Shown: in pieces, positions 1 through 8,043 of the stretch
Layout: every line of letters begins with the position of its first letter
Numbering within the stretch: the first letter of the stretch is position 1
Source of the DNA: Autumnicola psychrophila
GTDB lineage: Bacteria; Bacteroidota; Bacteroidia; Flavobacteriales; Flavobacteriaceae
DNA: 64,000 nucleotides
Assembly: GCF_031846645.1 (NCBI RefSeq)
Contig: NZ_JAVRHN010000016.1
Location: 1-64,000 of the forward strand
Reading direction: 5' to 3'
The notes under the pieces: model-generated
Databases searched by the model: none
What the model was told of the DNA's origin: nothing
The model's input: only the letters and a program-made list of their open reading frames with translations
Program-made: the position numbers and the translations under genes

Positions 1-43
1 GCTTAAAGCTTTCCACTTTCCTCTCTCCACTTAAAGAGCCTTT

Positions 44-62
44 AAAAATGCCAATTTTCGGC
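44..62 (+). repeat. Copy of dispersed motif AAAAATGCCAATTTTCGGC
   Basis: This 19-bp word differs by one base from AAAAATGCCAATTATCGGC at 9390-9408 and by one base from AAAAATGTCAATTTTCGGC at 9801-9819. It belongs to the motif family described in the findings. Confidence 0.6.
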
Positions 63-214
63 CTTGAGTAAAACCTTAACCTTTTTATTTTAAACTAACG
101 GTCTACAGTCTACGGTCTACGACCTACAGCCAAAAATTCCAGTTTTCATCAATCAGTTAATCCTGGAACTTTTCAACTTTAAAACTTTCCGACTTTCAAC
201 TGAATATTTAATTT

Positions 215-222
215 TATCTTTA
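215..222 (+). promoter_or_regulatory. Probable -7 promoter element of pth-ribF
   Basis: TATCTTTA matches the Bacteroidota -7 consensus TAnnTTTG at all but the last base. It lies 14 bp before the ATG at 237. Confidence 0.5.
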
Positions 223-236
223 CCAAAAAAGAGCAT

Positions 237-866
237 ATGCTGTCTTTCTTCGGAAGAATATTAAGTAAAAGAAAGCCTCAGGAAGAAGAAATAGATCCCA
301 TGAAGAAATTTTTAATCGCCGGCCTTGGAAATATTGGTCGGGAATATGAAAATACCAGACATAATATAGGTTTTAAGATTGTGGATTTTCTCGCCGCTCA
401 GGAGGAAGTTAACTTTTCTACCGACAGGCTGGGAGATATCGCCCAATTCAAATTTAAAGGACGGACTTTTATTTTGCTGAAGCCCAGTACTTACATGAAT
501 CTCAGTGGAAAAGCAGTGAATTACTGGATGACGAAGGAGAAAATTCTTCCCGAAAACCTGCTGGTGGTTACAGATGATCTTAACCTTGCCTTTGGAACCT
601 TACGATTAAAAACAAAAGGCAGTGATGGAGGGCATAATGGGCTAAAAGACATCCAAAACGTCCTGAATACCACAAGTTATAACAGATTTAGATTTGGAAT
701 AAGTGACGAGTTTTCCAAAGGAAAACAGATAGATTACGTGCTGGGGGAATGGACGGAAGAGGAAGAGAAAAACCTTCCGGAAAGATTAAAAAAATCTGCA
801 GAACTTATTAAGTCTTTTGGAACTGCAGGAGTTTCGAATACAATGAATAATTTTAACGGAAAATAA
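237..866 (+). CDS. pth: Peptidyl-tRNA hydrolase
   Basis: Releases tRNA from peptidyl-tRNA that has dropped off the ribosome; cytoplasmic. The 209 residues carry the family signatures: GLGNIGREYENTRHNIG near residue 29, containing the catalytic His; the substrate-contact stretch KPSTYMNLSG near 85; and TDDLNLAFGTLRLK followed by GSDGGHNGLKDI near 112-137. About 21 residues precede the usual family start MKKFLIAGLGN, so translation could also begin at the ATG at 301. I kept 237 because a promoter element sits just before it and, from memory, flavobacterial homologues often have such an extension. ribF follows after 7 bp, so the two are probably co-transcribed. Confidence 0.95.
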   Translation: MLSFFGRILSKRKPQEEEIDPMKKFLIAGLGNIGREYENTRHNIGFKIVDFLAAQEEVNFSTDRLGDIAQFKFKGRTFILLKPSTYMNLSGKAVNYWMTKEKILPENLLVVTDDLNLAFGTLRLKTKGSDGGHNGLKDIQNVLNTTSYNRFRFGISDEFSKGKQIDYVLGEWTEEEEKNLPERLKKSAELIKSFGTAGVSNTMNNFNGK

Positions 867-873
867 GCCGACT

Positions 874-1812
874 TTGAAAGAACATCAGGGAGCAAATGCT
901 TTTCACAGTGAGTGCCAGACGGCGGTAACTATAGGGACTTTTGACGGAGTACATGCAGGTCATCAAAAAATTATTGAACGGCTGGTAAATACAGCAAAAG
1001 CAAATAATCTTGAATCTGCTATCCTTACTTTTTTCCCGCATCCAAGAATGGTGCTGCAAAAAGAAAGCGGACTTAAGTTAATCAATACAATTGCTGAAAG
1101 GAAGCAGATGCTGGAATCTACCGGCGTGGATCATTTAATAGTCCACCCTTTTACGCACCAGTTTTCAAGACTTTCGGCATTGGAATTTGTACGCGATATA
1201 CTCGTAAATAAACTGAAGGCGAAAAAGGTAATTATCGGCTACGATCATCGTTTTGGAAGAAATCGTACTGCAGACATTAATAATCTCAAGGATTTTGGAG
1301 AGCAATTCGGTTTTGAAGTCGAAGAAATTAGCAAACAGGAAGTAGAAGCAGTTGCGGTAAGTTCTACCAAGATCAGAAATGCTCTTTATGAAGGAAGGGT
1401 TGAAAAGGCAAATAATTACCTGCAGCACCCTTTTACCTTAACCGGAACTGTGGTAAAAGGTCGCGGACTGGGAAAAGAATTTAATTTTCCTACCGCCAAT
1501 CTGGAAATAAAGGAGGATTACAAGTTAATTCCGAAAAATGGAGTTTATGTGGTAAGATCCCAAATTGATGGAAAATATTTCTTCGGAATGATGAACATTG
1601 GTACAAATCCTACCGTTGGAGGGGAAGATCAAACGGTTGAAACTTACTTCTTTGATCTGGAACAGGATCTTTATGATAAAAAACTTCAGATTGAACTACT
1701 GGTGCGCATTCGGGACGAGAAAAAATTTGATTCAGTAGAATCTTTAAAAATCGCGATGAAACAGGACCAGGCTTTTTCCAGGCAGTACATACGTGATAAT
1801 TATGCTGAATAG
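874..1812 (+). CDS. ribF: Bifunctional riboflavin kinase / FAD synthetase
   Basis: Phosphorylates riboflavin to FMN and adenylylates FMN to FAD. The N-terminal FAD synthetase domain begins with TIGTFDGVHAGHQ near residue 20, a nucleotidyltransferase HxGH-type motif, and includes GYDHRFGRNR near 122 and SSTKIRNAL. The C-terminal riboflavin kinase domain shows GRGLGKEFNFPTANL near 197-211 and NIGTNPTVGG. The length of 312 residues is normal. The start is a TTG at 874: no in-frame ATG lies upstream of the first conserved motif. The end overlaps the next gene by 11 bp. Confidence 0.93.
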   Translation: MKEHQGANAFHSECQTAVTIGTFDGVHAGHQKIIERLVNTAKANNLESAILTFFPHPRMVLQKESGLKLINTIAERKQMLESTGVDHLIVHPFTHQFSRLSALEFVRDILVNKLKAKKVIIGYDHRFGRNRTADINNLKDFGEQFGFEVEEISKQEVEAVAVSSTKIRNALYEGRVEKANNYLQHPFTLTGTVVKGRGLGKEFNFPTANLEIKEDYKLIPKNGVYVVRSQIDGKYFFGMMNIGTNPTVGGEDQTVETYFFDLEQDLYDKKLQIELLVRIRDEKKFDSVESLKIAMKQDQAFSRQYIRDNYAE

Positions 1813-3124
1813 GTGGCTGTTTAAACACATAGATAATTCTGCTCTTGTAGTCTTCCGCATTCTTTTTGGGATGCTAATTACCATAGAAGCGTGGGGTGCA
1901 ATATTTTCAGGATGGATCCAAAGAACGCTTATAGATCCGCCAAAGTTCACTTTCAATTTTATAGGTTTTGAATTCTTGCAACCGTTACCGGGCGATCTTA
2001 TGCTTTGGTATTACGGACTTATGGGATTATTTGGTGTTTTTGTGATGCTGGGTTTTAAATACCGCATTAGCATTTTCTGTTACGGACTTATGTGGACAGG
2101 CGTTTATCTGATGCAAAAATCTTCCTATAATAACCATTATTACCTGCTAATGTTGCTCTGCATCATTATGCTTTTTTTACCTGCGCACCGTAACCTCTCC
2201 ATAGACGCTTTAAAAAATCCATCCCTGAGAAAAATTTCTATGCCGCGCTGGGTCTGGATCGTAATTGTGCTGCAAATGTGGATTGTGTACACCTACGCTT
2301 CGGTCGCCAAATTCTATCCCGACTGGCTGGACGGTACAATGCCGGATATCCTGATGAAGAGTAAAGAAGATTACTGGCTGGTGGGCGATTTTCTTCAGAA
2401 GCAATGGATAAGACCGGTAATTACCTGGTTCGGACTTATTTTTGACCTGCTGATAATTCCGCTTTTGCTTTGGAAAAGAACACGTCTCATGGCATTTTTT
2501 ATGGCTGTGTTCTTTCATCTTTTTAATAGCGTAATTTTTCAGATCGGCATTTTTCCTTACCTCTCGCTGGCTTTTATCCTTTTCTTTTTCCCTACGGAAA
2601 AGACCAACAAATGGTTCCTTCGGAAGAGAAAACCGCACTACGACAAAGGAGAAATCATAGTACCTTCCTATAACAAGGCGATAATTGCCATTTTAGCGTG
2701 CTGGTTTATTATCCAGGTTTCCCTGCCGCTAAGGCATTGGTTTTTTCAGGATAATGTGTTGTGGACAGAAGAAGGACATCGTCTAAGCTGGAGAATGATG
2801 CTGCGGTCTAAAAGAGGAAGCAGTTACTTTAAAGTTGTTGAAAAAGGAACTTCAGACACCCTTGTTGTGAAAAAATCTGAATATTTAAGCAAAAAACAAC
2901 GACGGGCACTTAATTCCAAGCCCGATATGCTCTGGCAGTTTGCCCAATACCTTGAAAAGGAGTATGCTGAGAAGGGGAAGGAAGTAGAAGTTTACGTAGA
3001 TGCACGGGTAAGTGTAAATGGGCGACCTTTAAAACAGCTTATTGATCCAAAAGTAGATATGGCCAAGGCAGAATGGAGCCATTTTGGCCATAATGACTGG
3101 ATTTTACCTTCAGATTTAGACTAG
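1802..3124 (+). CDS. HTTM-domain membrane protein, vitamin K-dependent gamma-carboxylase-like
   Basis: A 440-residue protein with several hydrophobic helices over about residues 15-285, then a soluble C-terminal part. The layout, and segments such as YNNHYYLL and VAKFYPDWLDG, resemble the bacterial HTTM family, which is related to vertebrate gamma-glutamyl carboxylase. The Lys of AKFYPDWLDG sits where the animal enzyme has its essential Lys before DWLEG. The bacterial substrate is not known to me. The ATG at 1802 is preferred over a GTG at 1793; both overlap the end of ribF, implying translational coupling. Placement between ribF and serS suggests nothing specific about its role. Confidence 0.72.
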   Translation: MLNRWLFKHIDNSALVVFRILFGMLITIEAWGAIFSGWIQRTLIDPPKFTFNFIGFEFLQPLPGDLMLWYYGLMGLFGVFVMLGFKYRISIFCYGLMWTGVYLMQKSSYNNHYYLLMLLCIIMLFLPAHRNLSIDALKNPSLRKISMPRWVWIVIVLQMWIVYTYASVAKFYPDWLDGTMPDILMKSKEDYWLVGDFLQKQWIRPVITWFGLIFDLLIIPLLLWKRTRLMAFFMAVFFHLFNSVIFQIGIFPYLSLAFILFFFPTEKTNKWFLRKRKPHYDKGEIIVPSYNKAIIAILACWFIIQVSLPLRHWFFQDNVLWTEEGHRLSWRMMLRSKRGSSYFKVVEKGTSDTLVVKKSEYLSKKQRRALNSKPDMLWQFAQYLEKEYAEKGKEVEVYVDARVSVNGRPLKQLIDPKVDMAKAEWSHFGHNDWILPSDLD

Positions 3125-3143
3125 AATTTTTAAGCGCTTTTGT

Positions 3144-3151
3144 TACATTTG
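3144..3151 (+). promoter_or_regulatory. Promoter -7 element of serS
   Basis: TACATTTG is an exact match to TAnnTTTG. It lies 48 bp upstream of the serS ATG in a short gap after the preceding gene. No clear -33 TTTG is visible. Confidence 0.6.
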
Positions 3152-3199
3152 CAGCTTCAAAATTAATTTTTAACCGGCACTTTAAAAATCAACGCCCTT

Positions 3200-4471
3200 A
3201 TGTTACAAGTCAGCATTATCAGAGAGCAAAAAGATGCATTTATAGCAGCTTTAAAGAAACGAAATTTTGATGCTCAGGGGATTTTTGATGAAATCCTGCA
3301 GCTCGACGATATGCGCCGTTCTACGCAAACAAAGCTGGACAACACCCTGGCTGAGTCCAATAAATTATCCAAAGAAATTGGAATTCTGTTCAAAAACGGG
3401 GAAAAGCAAAAAGCAAATTTGCTAAAAGAGAAAACCGGAAGGTTAAAAGAAAATTCGAAGAATTATTCAGAGTTGCTTGCCAATACTATTATTGAAATGG
3501 AGAAGCACCTGTACACTATTCCTAATATTCCGCACGATTCTGTTCCCGCGGGCACTTCTGAAGAAGATAATGAAGAGGTTTATAAAGAGGGTGATATTCC
3601 GGTGTTGGCCGAAGGTGCTTTGCCACACTGGGAACTGACAAAAAAGTATGATATTATAGATTTTGAATTGGGAAATAAGATTACCGGGGCTGGTTTTCCT
3701 GTATACAAAGGAAAAGGAGCCAGGTTACAACGTGCACTTATTACTTATTTTCTTGACAAAGCTGTGGAAGCGGGCTATACCGAATATCAGTTGCCGTTAA
3801 TGGTAAATGAAGCTTCCGGTTATGGTACAGGCCAACTTCCCGATAAAGAAGGGCAGATGTATCATATTGCTCAAGATGATCTGTATATGATTCCTACGGC
3901 AGAAGTGCCTATAACCAATATGTTTAGAGGAGATTTATTGACCGAAAATGATTTCCCGATTACCTGCACCGGTTATACGCCTTGTTTTAGAAGGGAAGCC
4001 GGTTCTTACGGTGCCCACGTACGCGGATTAAACCGTTTGCACCAGTTTGACAAAGTAGAGCTGGTAAGGCTGGAAAAACCTCAGGATTCCTATGCCGCCC
4101 TGGATGGAATGGTGGAACATGTAAAAAATATTCTTAAGGATCTTAAATTGCCTTATCGCATTCTGCGCCTTTGTGGTGGTGACCTTGGATTTACTTCGGC
4201 ATTAACTTATGACTTTGAAGTTTTTTCTACCGCACAGGATCGCTGGCTGGAGATAAGTTCTGTGTCAAATTTTGAAGCTTTCCAGGCAAATCGCCTGAAA
4301 TTGCGCTATAAAGACAAAGACAACAACAAAGAGCTTGTACACACTTTAAACGGAAGTGCACTGGCCCTGCCAAGAGTGCTTGCAGGCATTCTGGAAAATT
4401 ACCAAACTCCTGAAGGTATAAAAGTGCCTGATGCTCTTATCCCGTATACCGGATTTGATATAATCGATTAG
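3200..4471 (+). CDS. serS: Seryl-tRNA synthetase
   Basis: Charges tRNA-Ser with serine; cytoplasmic class II aminoacyl-tRNA synthetase. The 423 residues start with the long antiparallel coiled-coil arm (about residues 30-105, rich in K, E and L). The catalytic core follows, with motif 1 around LPLMVNEASGYGTGQLP (about 197), motif 2 FRREAGSYGAHVRGLNRLHQF (about 262-282) and motif 3 NGSALALPRVLAGILENYQ (about 383-401). Length and motif order are those of bacterial SerRS. The gene has its own promoter and a hairpin terminator, so it is probably monocistronic. Confidence 0.97.
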   Translation: MLQVSIIREQKDAFIAALKKRNFDAQGIFDEILQLDDMRRSTQTKLDNTLAESNKLSKEIGILFKNGEKQKANLLKEKTGRLKENSKNYSELLANTIIEMEKHLYTIPNIPHDSVPAGTSEEDNEEVYKEGDIPVLAEGALPHWELTKKYDIIDFELGNKITGAGFPVYKGKGARLQRALITYFLDKAVEAGYTEYQLPLMVNEASGYGTGQLPDKEGQMYHIAQDDLYMIPTAEVPITNMFRGDLLTENDFPITCTGYTPCFRREAGSYGAHVRGLNRLHQFDKVELVRLEKPQDSYAALDGMVEHVKNILKDLKLPYRILRLCGGDLGFTSALTYDFEVFSTAQDRWLEISSVSNFEAFQANRLKLRYKDKDNNKELVHTLNGSALALPRVLAGILENYQTPEGIKVPDALIPYTGFDIID

Positions 4472-4480
4472 CGGATAAAT

Positions 4481-4516
4481 AAAAAGGCCATCCAAATAAT
4501 TTTGAATGGCCTTTTT
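4481..4516. terminator. Bidirectional hairpin terminator between serS and the small charged protein gene
   Basis: The two 16-base arms at 4481-4496 and 4501-4516 pair with a single mismatch. The A run at one end and T run at the other give a U tract on either strand. The genes on both sides converge here. Confidence 0.8.
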
Positions 4517-4529
4517 AATCCTAAAGAGA

Positions 4530-4751
4530 CTAACTGTCTCTTTTATTTTTCTTTCCTCTCTGTGTAATGCCTTCTGCCTCACTGGCGTCCTTCAGGTCAT
4601 TGTCTCTTTCTTTCCTCTTTTCGGCGTGATCACCTTCCGCTTCCTTTGCTTTTAGAACGTCTTCGTTAAAATGAACACCATCACTGTGCTGGTCGTTCAA
4701 AATAACTTCGTCTCTTTCTTCATCTTTTTTCTTATTGCTGTTTGGATTCAT
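4530..4751 (-). CDS. Small highly charged protein of unknown function
   Basis: A 73-residue, very hydrophilic protein made mostly of K, E, D, N and R, with no hydrophobic core and therefore probably disordered. Repeating elements of the type EAEGDHAEKRKERD and DASEAEGITQRGKK can be seen. It is supported as a gene by a clean ATG, its own downstream terminator shared with serS, and the absence of any competing frame. I do not recognise a family. Function is unknown; low-complexity composition could also arise in a chance frame, so confidence is moderate. Confidence 0.55.
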   Translation of the reverse strand: MNPNSNKKKDEERDEVILNDQHSDGVHFNEDVLKAKEAEGDHAEKRKERDNDLKDASEAEGITQRGKKNKRDS

Positions 4752-5028
4752 CTTTTTCTTTTTAAGATAAGATTTATGCTCAATACTATCGAATAATTTT
4801 TAGACATTATAATACATTTAACTGTTGGTAATCAGTTCTATATCATCAACACGGAACGGAAGGCACAGGTTAAAGAAATAATTTGAGCCAGATTTTCTTC
4901 GAAAAAATAAGAATTAAAAAATTTCACTGTTTCAGGATCAGTACTTTCAGCACAACTATTTTTCAAAACATCTCATTTTATAAAACTTATTCAGTAGTAG
5001 TAACCTCTCTGGAATTAATCGAATCCTT

Positions 5029-5036
5029 ATCTTTAC
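5029..5036 (+). promoter_or_regulatory. -7-like promoter element abutting the TPR gene start
   Basis: TATCTTTA matches TAnnTTTG at all but the last base and ends 3 bp before the ATG at 5040. Transcription would then start at or next to the A of the ATG. Confidence 0.45.
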
Positions 5037-5039
5037 AGT

Positions 5040-6824
5040 ATGCGCTTTTTTCTATTCATAATTCTTTTTTTAACTGCCAGTTTCTCGCTGTTTGCACAGT
5101 CGGAACAATTGGCCAGGAATTTTTTTGAACAAGGAGAATATGAAAAGGCTCTTAAGACTTACCAGCAGCTCTTAAAACAAAATCCTGCTAATCCCATGCT
5201 TTTCGAGGGGGTGGTCTCCTCTTATCAGCAACTGGAGAATTTTGAAGAGGCAGAAAAGCTTTTGTATGAGAAGCTAAATAACTCAGCCAATAATCCAAAT
5301 ATTTTAATAGAACTGGGCCATAACTTTGAGCTGAAGGAAAACAAAGCCAGGGCCAAACAGTTTTATGAAGAAGCCCTGGATGCAATTGAAGGCAGACCAA
5401 ATTATGCCTATTCTATAGCTCGTGGATTTGAAAAATATAATCTGCTGGATTTCGCTTCCCAGGCTTATGAGAGAGCTATGGAGCTTAGTGCAGATATGAA
5501 TTTTAGTCTCCAGCTTGCCCGTATTTACGGGGAGCAGGGAAAGACGGAAGAGATGTTTCAGAATTACCTGGACCTTATCGACGCCGATCCTAAATTTTTT
5601 CCCATTGCCAACAGGGAATTTAATCGCTATATTTCTGAAGATGCTTCTTCAGAAGCTAATGTGACCTTCAGGAAATTAGTGCTGAAGAAGCTTCAGGAAA
5701 ATCCTGCTTTGATTTATAATAAGATCCTTAGCTGGCTTTTTGTTCAGCAAAAACAATATGATCGTGCTTTTCTTCAGGAAAAGGCGATGTACCGCCGCGG
5801 AGAATTTGGCCTACAGGGTGTTATGAATTTGGCAATTATCGCCCGGGATAATAAAGATTTGGAGACAGCGAAAGAAATTATAGAATATGTAATAGAAGAG
5901 TCGCCTTCAGAGAATACCGTTCTACAAGGAAGTCAGCTCTTATTAGCGTTAAAACAGGAAAGTGCGAATCCGGAGGAATATGATTCACTGGACAAGGAAT
6001 TTCAACAGTTGTTAAACCAATATGGCTATGGTATAAATACGCTTTCACTTCAGATCGATTATGCTACATTTTTGGCTTTTAACAGAAATAAAACTACAGA
6101 AGCCGTAGACTTACTAAAAAATCTGTCTGAAAACGTGACCAGTAACTTTGACAAAGCTCAGGTGAAACTAACACTTGCCGATATTCTCGTTTTAGAAGAA
6201 AAATTTAATGAAGCATTGATTTATTATTCACAGGTGCAGAAACTTGTGAAAAACGATGAATTTTCTCAAAATGCACGCTTTAAAGTGGCAAAAACCAGCT
6301 ATTATAAAGGTGATTTTGAATGGGCCAAAAACCAGCTGGATGTTTTAAAATCTTCAACATCACAGCTAATTGCCAATGATGCGATGGAACTGAGCCTGCT
6401 TATCGAGGATAATTCCATTGAAGATTCTACACAGGCAGCATTAAAGCAATATGCCAGGGCAGATTTATTGGCATTTCAGCAAAAAGATTCCGAAGCTATA
6501 AGTGTTCTGGATAGCGTTCTGGAGTTTCATAAAGGGGAAAAAATTGAAGACGAGGCGCTGCTGAAGCAGGCAGGATTGTATGAGAAGGGTGCAGAATACA
6601 AAAAGGCGGAAGCTAATTATCTTCAGATTATAGAGCTTTACAATGAAGATATTTTGGCCGATAATGCCAATTTTTACCTGGCGGAATTATATGCCAATCA
6701 CCTTAATGAGCCGGAAAAGGCAATGACTTTTTATGAAAATATAATTTTTAATTTTGCCGACAGCATCTTTTTTGTGGAAGCCAGGAAAAATTTCCGCACT
6801 TTACGGGGAGATCAACTTGAATAG
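5040..6824 (+). CDS. Secreted tetratricopeptide-repeat protein
   Basis: A 594-residue protein with an N-terminal signal peptide (MRFFLFIILFLTASFSLFAQ), so it is exported to the periplasm or cell surface. The rest is a helical solenoid of TPR units, visible as repeating patterns such as ARNFFEQGEYEKALKTYQQLLKQ near the start and ALLKQAGLYEKGAEYKKAEANY near 515. TPRs mediate protein-protein contacts; the partner cannot be told from sequence. It is followed after 34 bp by the DUF4286 gene and then rsmA-mgtE, and may be the first gene of that transcript. Confidence 0.85.
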   Translation: MRFFLFIILFLTASFSLFAQSEQLARNFFEQGEYEKALKTYQQLLKQNPANPMLFEGVVSSYQQLENFEEAEKLLYEKLNNSANNPNILIELGHNFELKENKARAKQFYEEALDAIEGRPNYAYSIARGFEKYNLLDFASQAYERAMELSADMNFSLQLARIYGEQGKTEEMFQNYLDLIDADPKFFPIANREFNRYISEDASSEANVTFRKLVLKKLQENPALIYNKILSWLFVQQKQYDRAFLQEKAMYRRGEFGLQGVMNLAIIARDNKDLETAKEIIEYVIEESPSENTVLQGSQLLLALKQESANPEEYDSLDKEFQQLLNQYGYGINTLSLQIDYATFLAFNRNKTTEAVDLLKNLSENVTSNFDKAQVKLTLADILVLEEKFNEALIYYSQVQKLVKNDEFSQNARFKVAKTSYYKGDFEWAKNQLDVLKSSTSQLIANDAMELSLLIEDNSIEDSTQAALKQYARADLLAFQQKDSEAISVLDSVLEFHKGEKIEDEALLKQAGLYEKGAEYKKAEANYLQIIELYNEDILADNANFYLAELYANHLNEPEKAMTFYENIIFNFADSIFFVEARKNFRTLRGDQLE

Positions 6825-6858
6825 TCTGTTTCTAAACTTCAAATAAAGAAGAAATTTT

Positions 6859-7167
6859 ATGTATATATATAACGTCACTGTTAATGTCCAGGAAGAAATT
6901 CATGAGAAATGGGTAGCCTGGATGAAAAAAGAACATATTCCGGATATGTTAAAAACCGGAAAATTCTCAAAGGCTTTAATGACCAAAGTGATGGTAGAGG
7001 AGCCAATGGGAGGAATTACTTATTCTGTTCAATACACCGCTGACAGCAAGGAATTACTTCAGGAATATTACGATGAAAATGCAGAGGAACTTAGGGCGAA
7101 AACCAAACCTTTCGAAGGAAAGTTCGTAGCTTTTAGAACAGAACTCGAAGTAATTTCTGAACAATAA
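6859..7167 (+). CDS. DUF4286 family protein
   Basis: A 102-residue soluble protein that begins MYIYNVTVNVQEEIHEKWVAWM and carries HIPDMLKTGKFSKA and TYSVQYTADSKELLQEYYDENA. This fits the small DUF4286 family, common in Bacteroidota, which I believe has a ferredoxin-like (EthD/ABM-type) fold. No enzymatic residues can be assigned. It lies between the TPR gene and rsmA with short gaps (34 and 42 bp), an arrangement that suggests co-transcription rather than shared function. Confidence 0.8.
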   Translation: MYIYNVTVNVQEEIHEKWVAWMKKEHIPDMLKTGKFSKALMTKVMVEEPMGGITYSVQYTADSKELLQEYYDENAEELRAKTKPFEGKFVAFRTELEVISEQ

Positions 7168-7209
7168 TCTTTCCCGGACTGCCATAAAGGAGCAGATAAA
7201 ACCACAGTT

Positions 7210-8043
7210 ATGAAAAAGCAGAAAAAATTTAAAGCCTCCTTTGGGGCTGGGGAAGAGAACGGAGCTGTAAGGGCAAAAAAGCATCTTGGCCAGCATTTCC
7301 TAAAAGATGAAACTATAGCAGAAAATATTGCTGATACCTTAAGTTATTCCGGATACACGAAAGTGCTGGAAATTGGTCCGGGAATGGGCGTTTTGACTAA
7401 GTATTTGCTTCAGAAAGATGCAGAAGTGCATGTGATAGAAATTGATACTGAAAGTGTAGCCTACCTTCATGAGAATTACCCGGCACTGCATGGCAGGATA
7501 CATGAGCAGGATTTTTTAAAATATGATCTGTCCCAGGCTTTCCAGCAGGAGCCTTATGCTGTAATTGGCAATTTTCCCTATAATATTTCTACACAAATTG
7601 TTTTTAAAGTACTGGAGAATCGTGACCTGGTTCCGGAATTTTCAGGAATGTTTCAGAAGGAAGTGGCAAAGCGTATTTGTGAGAAAGAAGGCAATAAAAC
7701 CTACGGAATTTTATCTGTACTTACGCAGGCTTTTTATGAAGCCGAATATCTTTTTACCGTGCCACCTTCAGTATTTAATCCGCCGCCAAAGGTAGACAGT
7801 GGTGTGCTGCGGTTAAGGCGTAAGGAAGATTGTTCCCTTCCCTGCGACGAGAGATTGTTTTTCCGTGTAGTAAAAGCAGCATTTAATCAGCGTCGTAAAA
7901 CGTTAAGGAATAGTTTAAAAAGCTTTGATCTGCCCGATAGTCTAAGGGAAGATACTATATTTGGGCAGCGTCCGGAGCAGCTAAGTACAGAGGCTTTTAT
8001 GGATCTGACTTTAAAAATTCAGCCTTATGCAATTTCAGGTTAG
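7210..8043 (+). CDS. rsmA: 16S rRNA (adenine1518/1519-N6) dimethyltransferase
   Basis: Dimethylates two adjacent adenines in the 3'-terminal hairpin of 16S rRNA during small-subunit maturation (also called KsgA). The 277 residues show KKHLGQHFL near 18, the SAM-binding motif VLEIGPGMGVLT near 53-64, the acidic VIEIDTE, and the catalytic motif IGNFPYNIST near 118-127. The C-terminal helical domain contains FNQRRKTLRNSL. The N-terminus is Lys-rich and about 18 residues longer than the core. The stop codon lies inside mgtE (17-bp overlap), so the two genes are coupled. Confidence 0.95.
   Translation: MKKQKKFKASFGAGEENGAVRAKKHLGQHFLKDETIAENIADTLSYSGYTKVLEIGPGMGVLTKYLLQKDAEVHVIEIDTESVAYLHENYPALHGRIHEQDFLKYDLSQAFQQEPYAVIGNFPYNISTQIVFKVLENRDLVPEFSGMFQKEVAKRICEKEGNKTYGILSVLTQAFYEAEYLFTVPPSVFNPPPKVDSGVLRLRRKEDCSLPCDERLFFRVVKAAFNQRRKTLRNSLKSFDLPDSLREDTIFGQRPEQLSTEAFMDLTLKIQPYAISG

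Larger units (their letters stand above)
1..236. other. Gene-free leader with low-complexity repeats upstream of pth
   Basis: No credible reading frame is seen. The stretch holds a copy of the dispersed motif at 44-62, four imperfect 7-bp units of the type GTCTACG at about 101-127, and repeated CAACTTT/ACTTTC runs at about 169-202. A promoter-like element for pth follows at 215-222. Confidence 0.7.

Noticed and set aside
4883..5128. 81-residue open frame on the plus strand
   Set aside because: It overlaps the signal-peptide region of the TPR gene in another frame, has no start-site support, and its composition is not protein-like.
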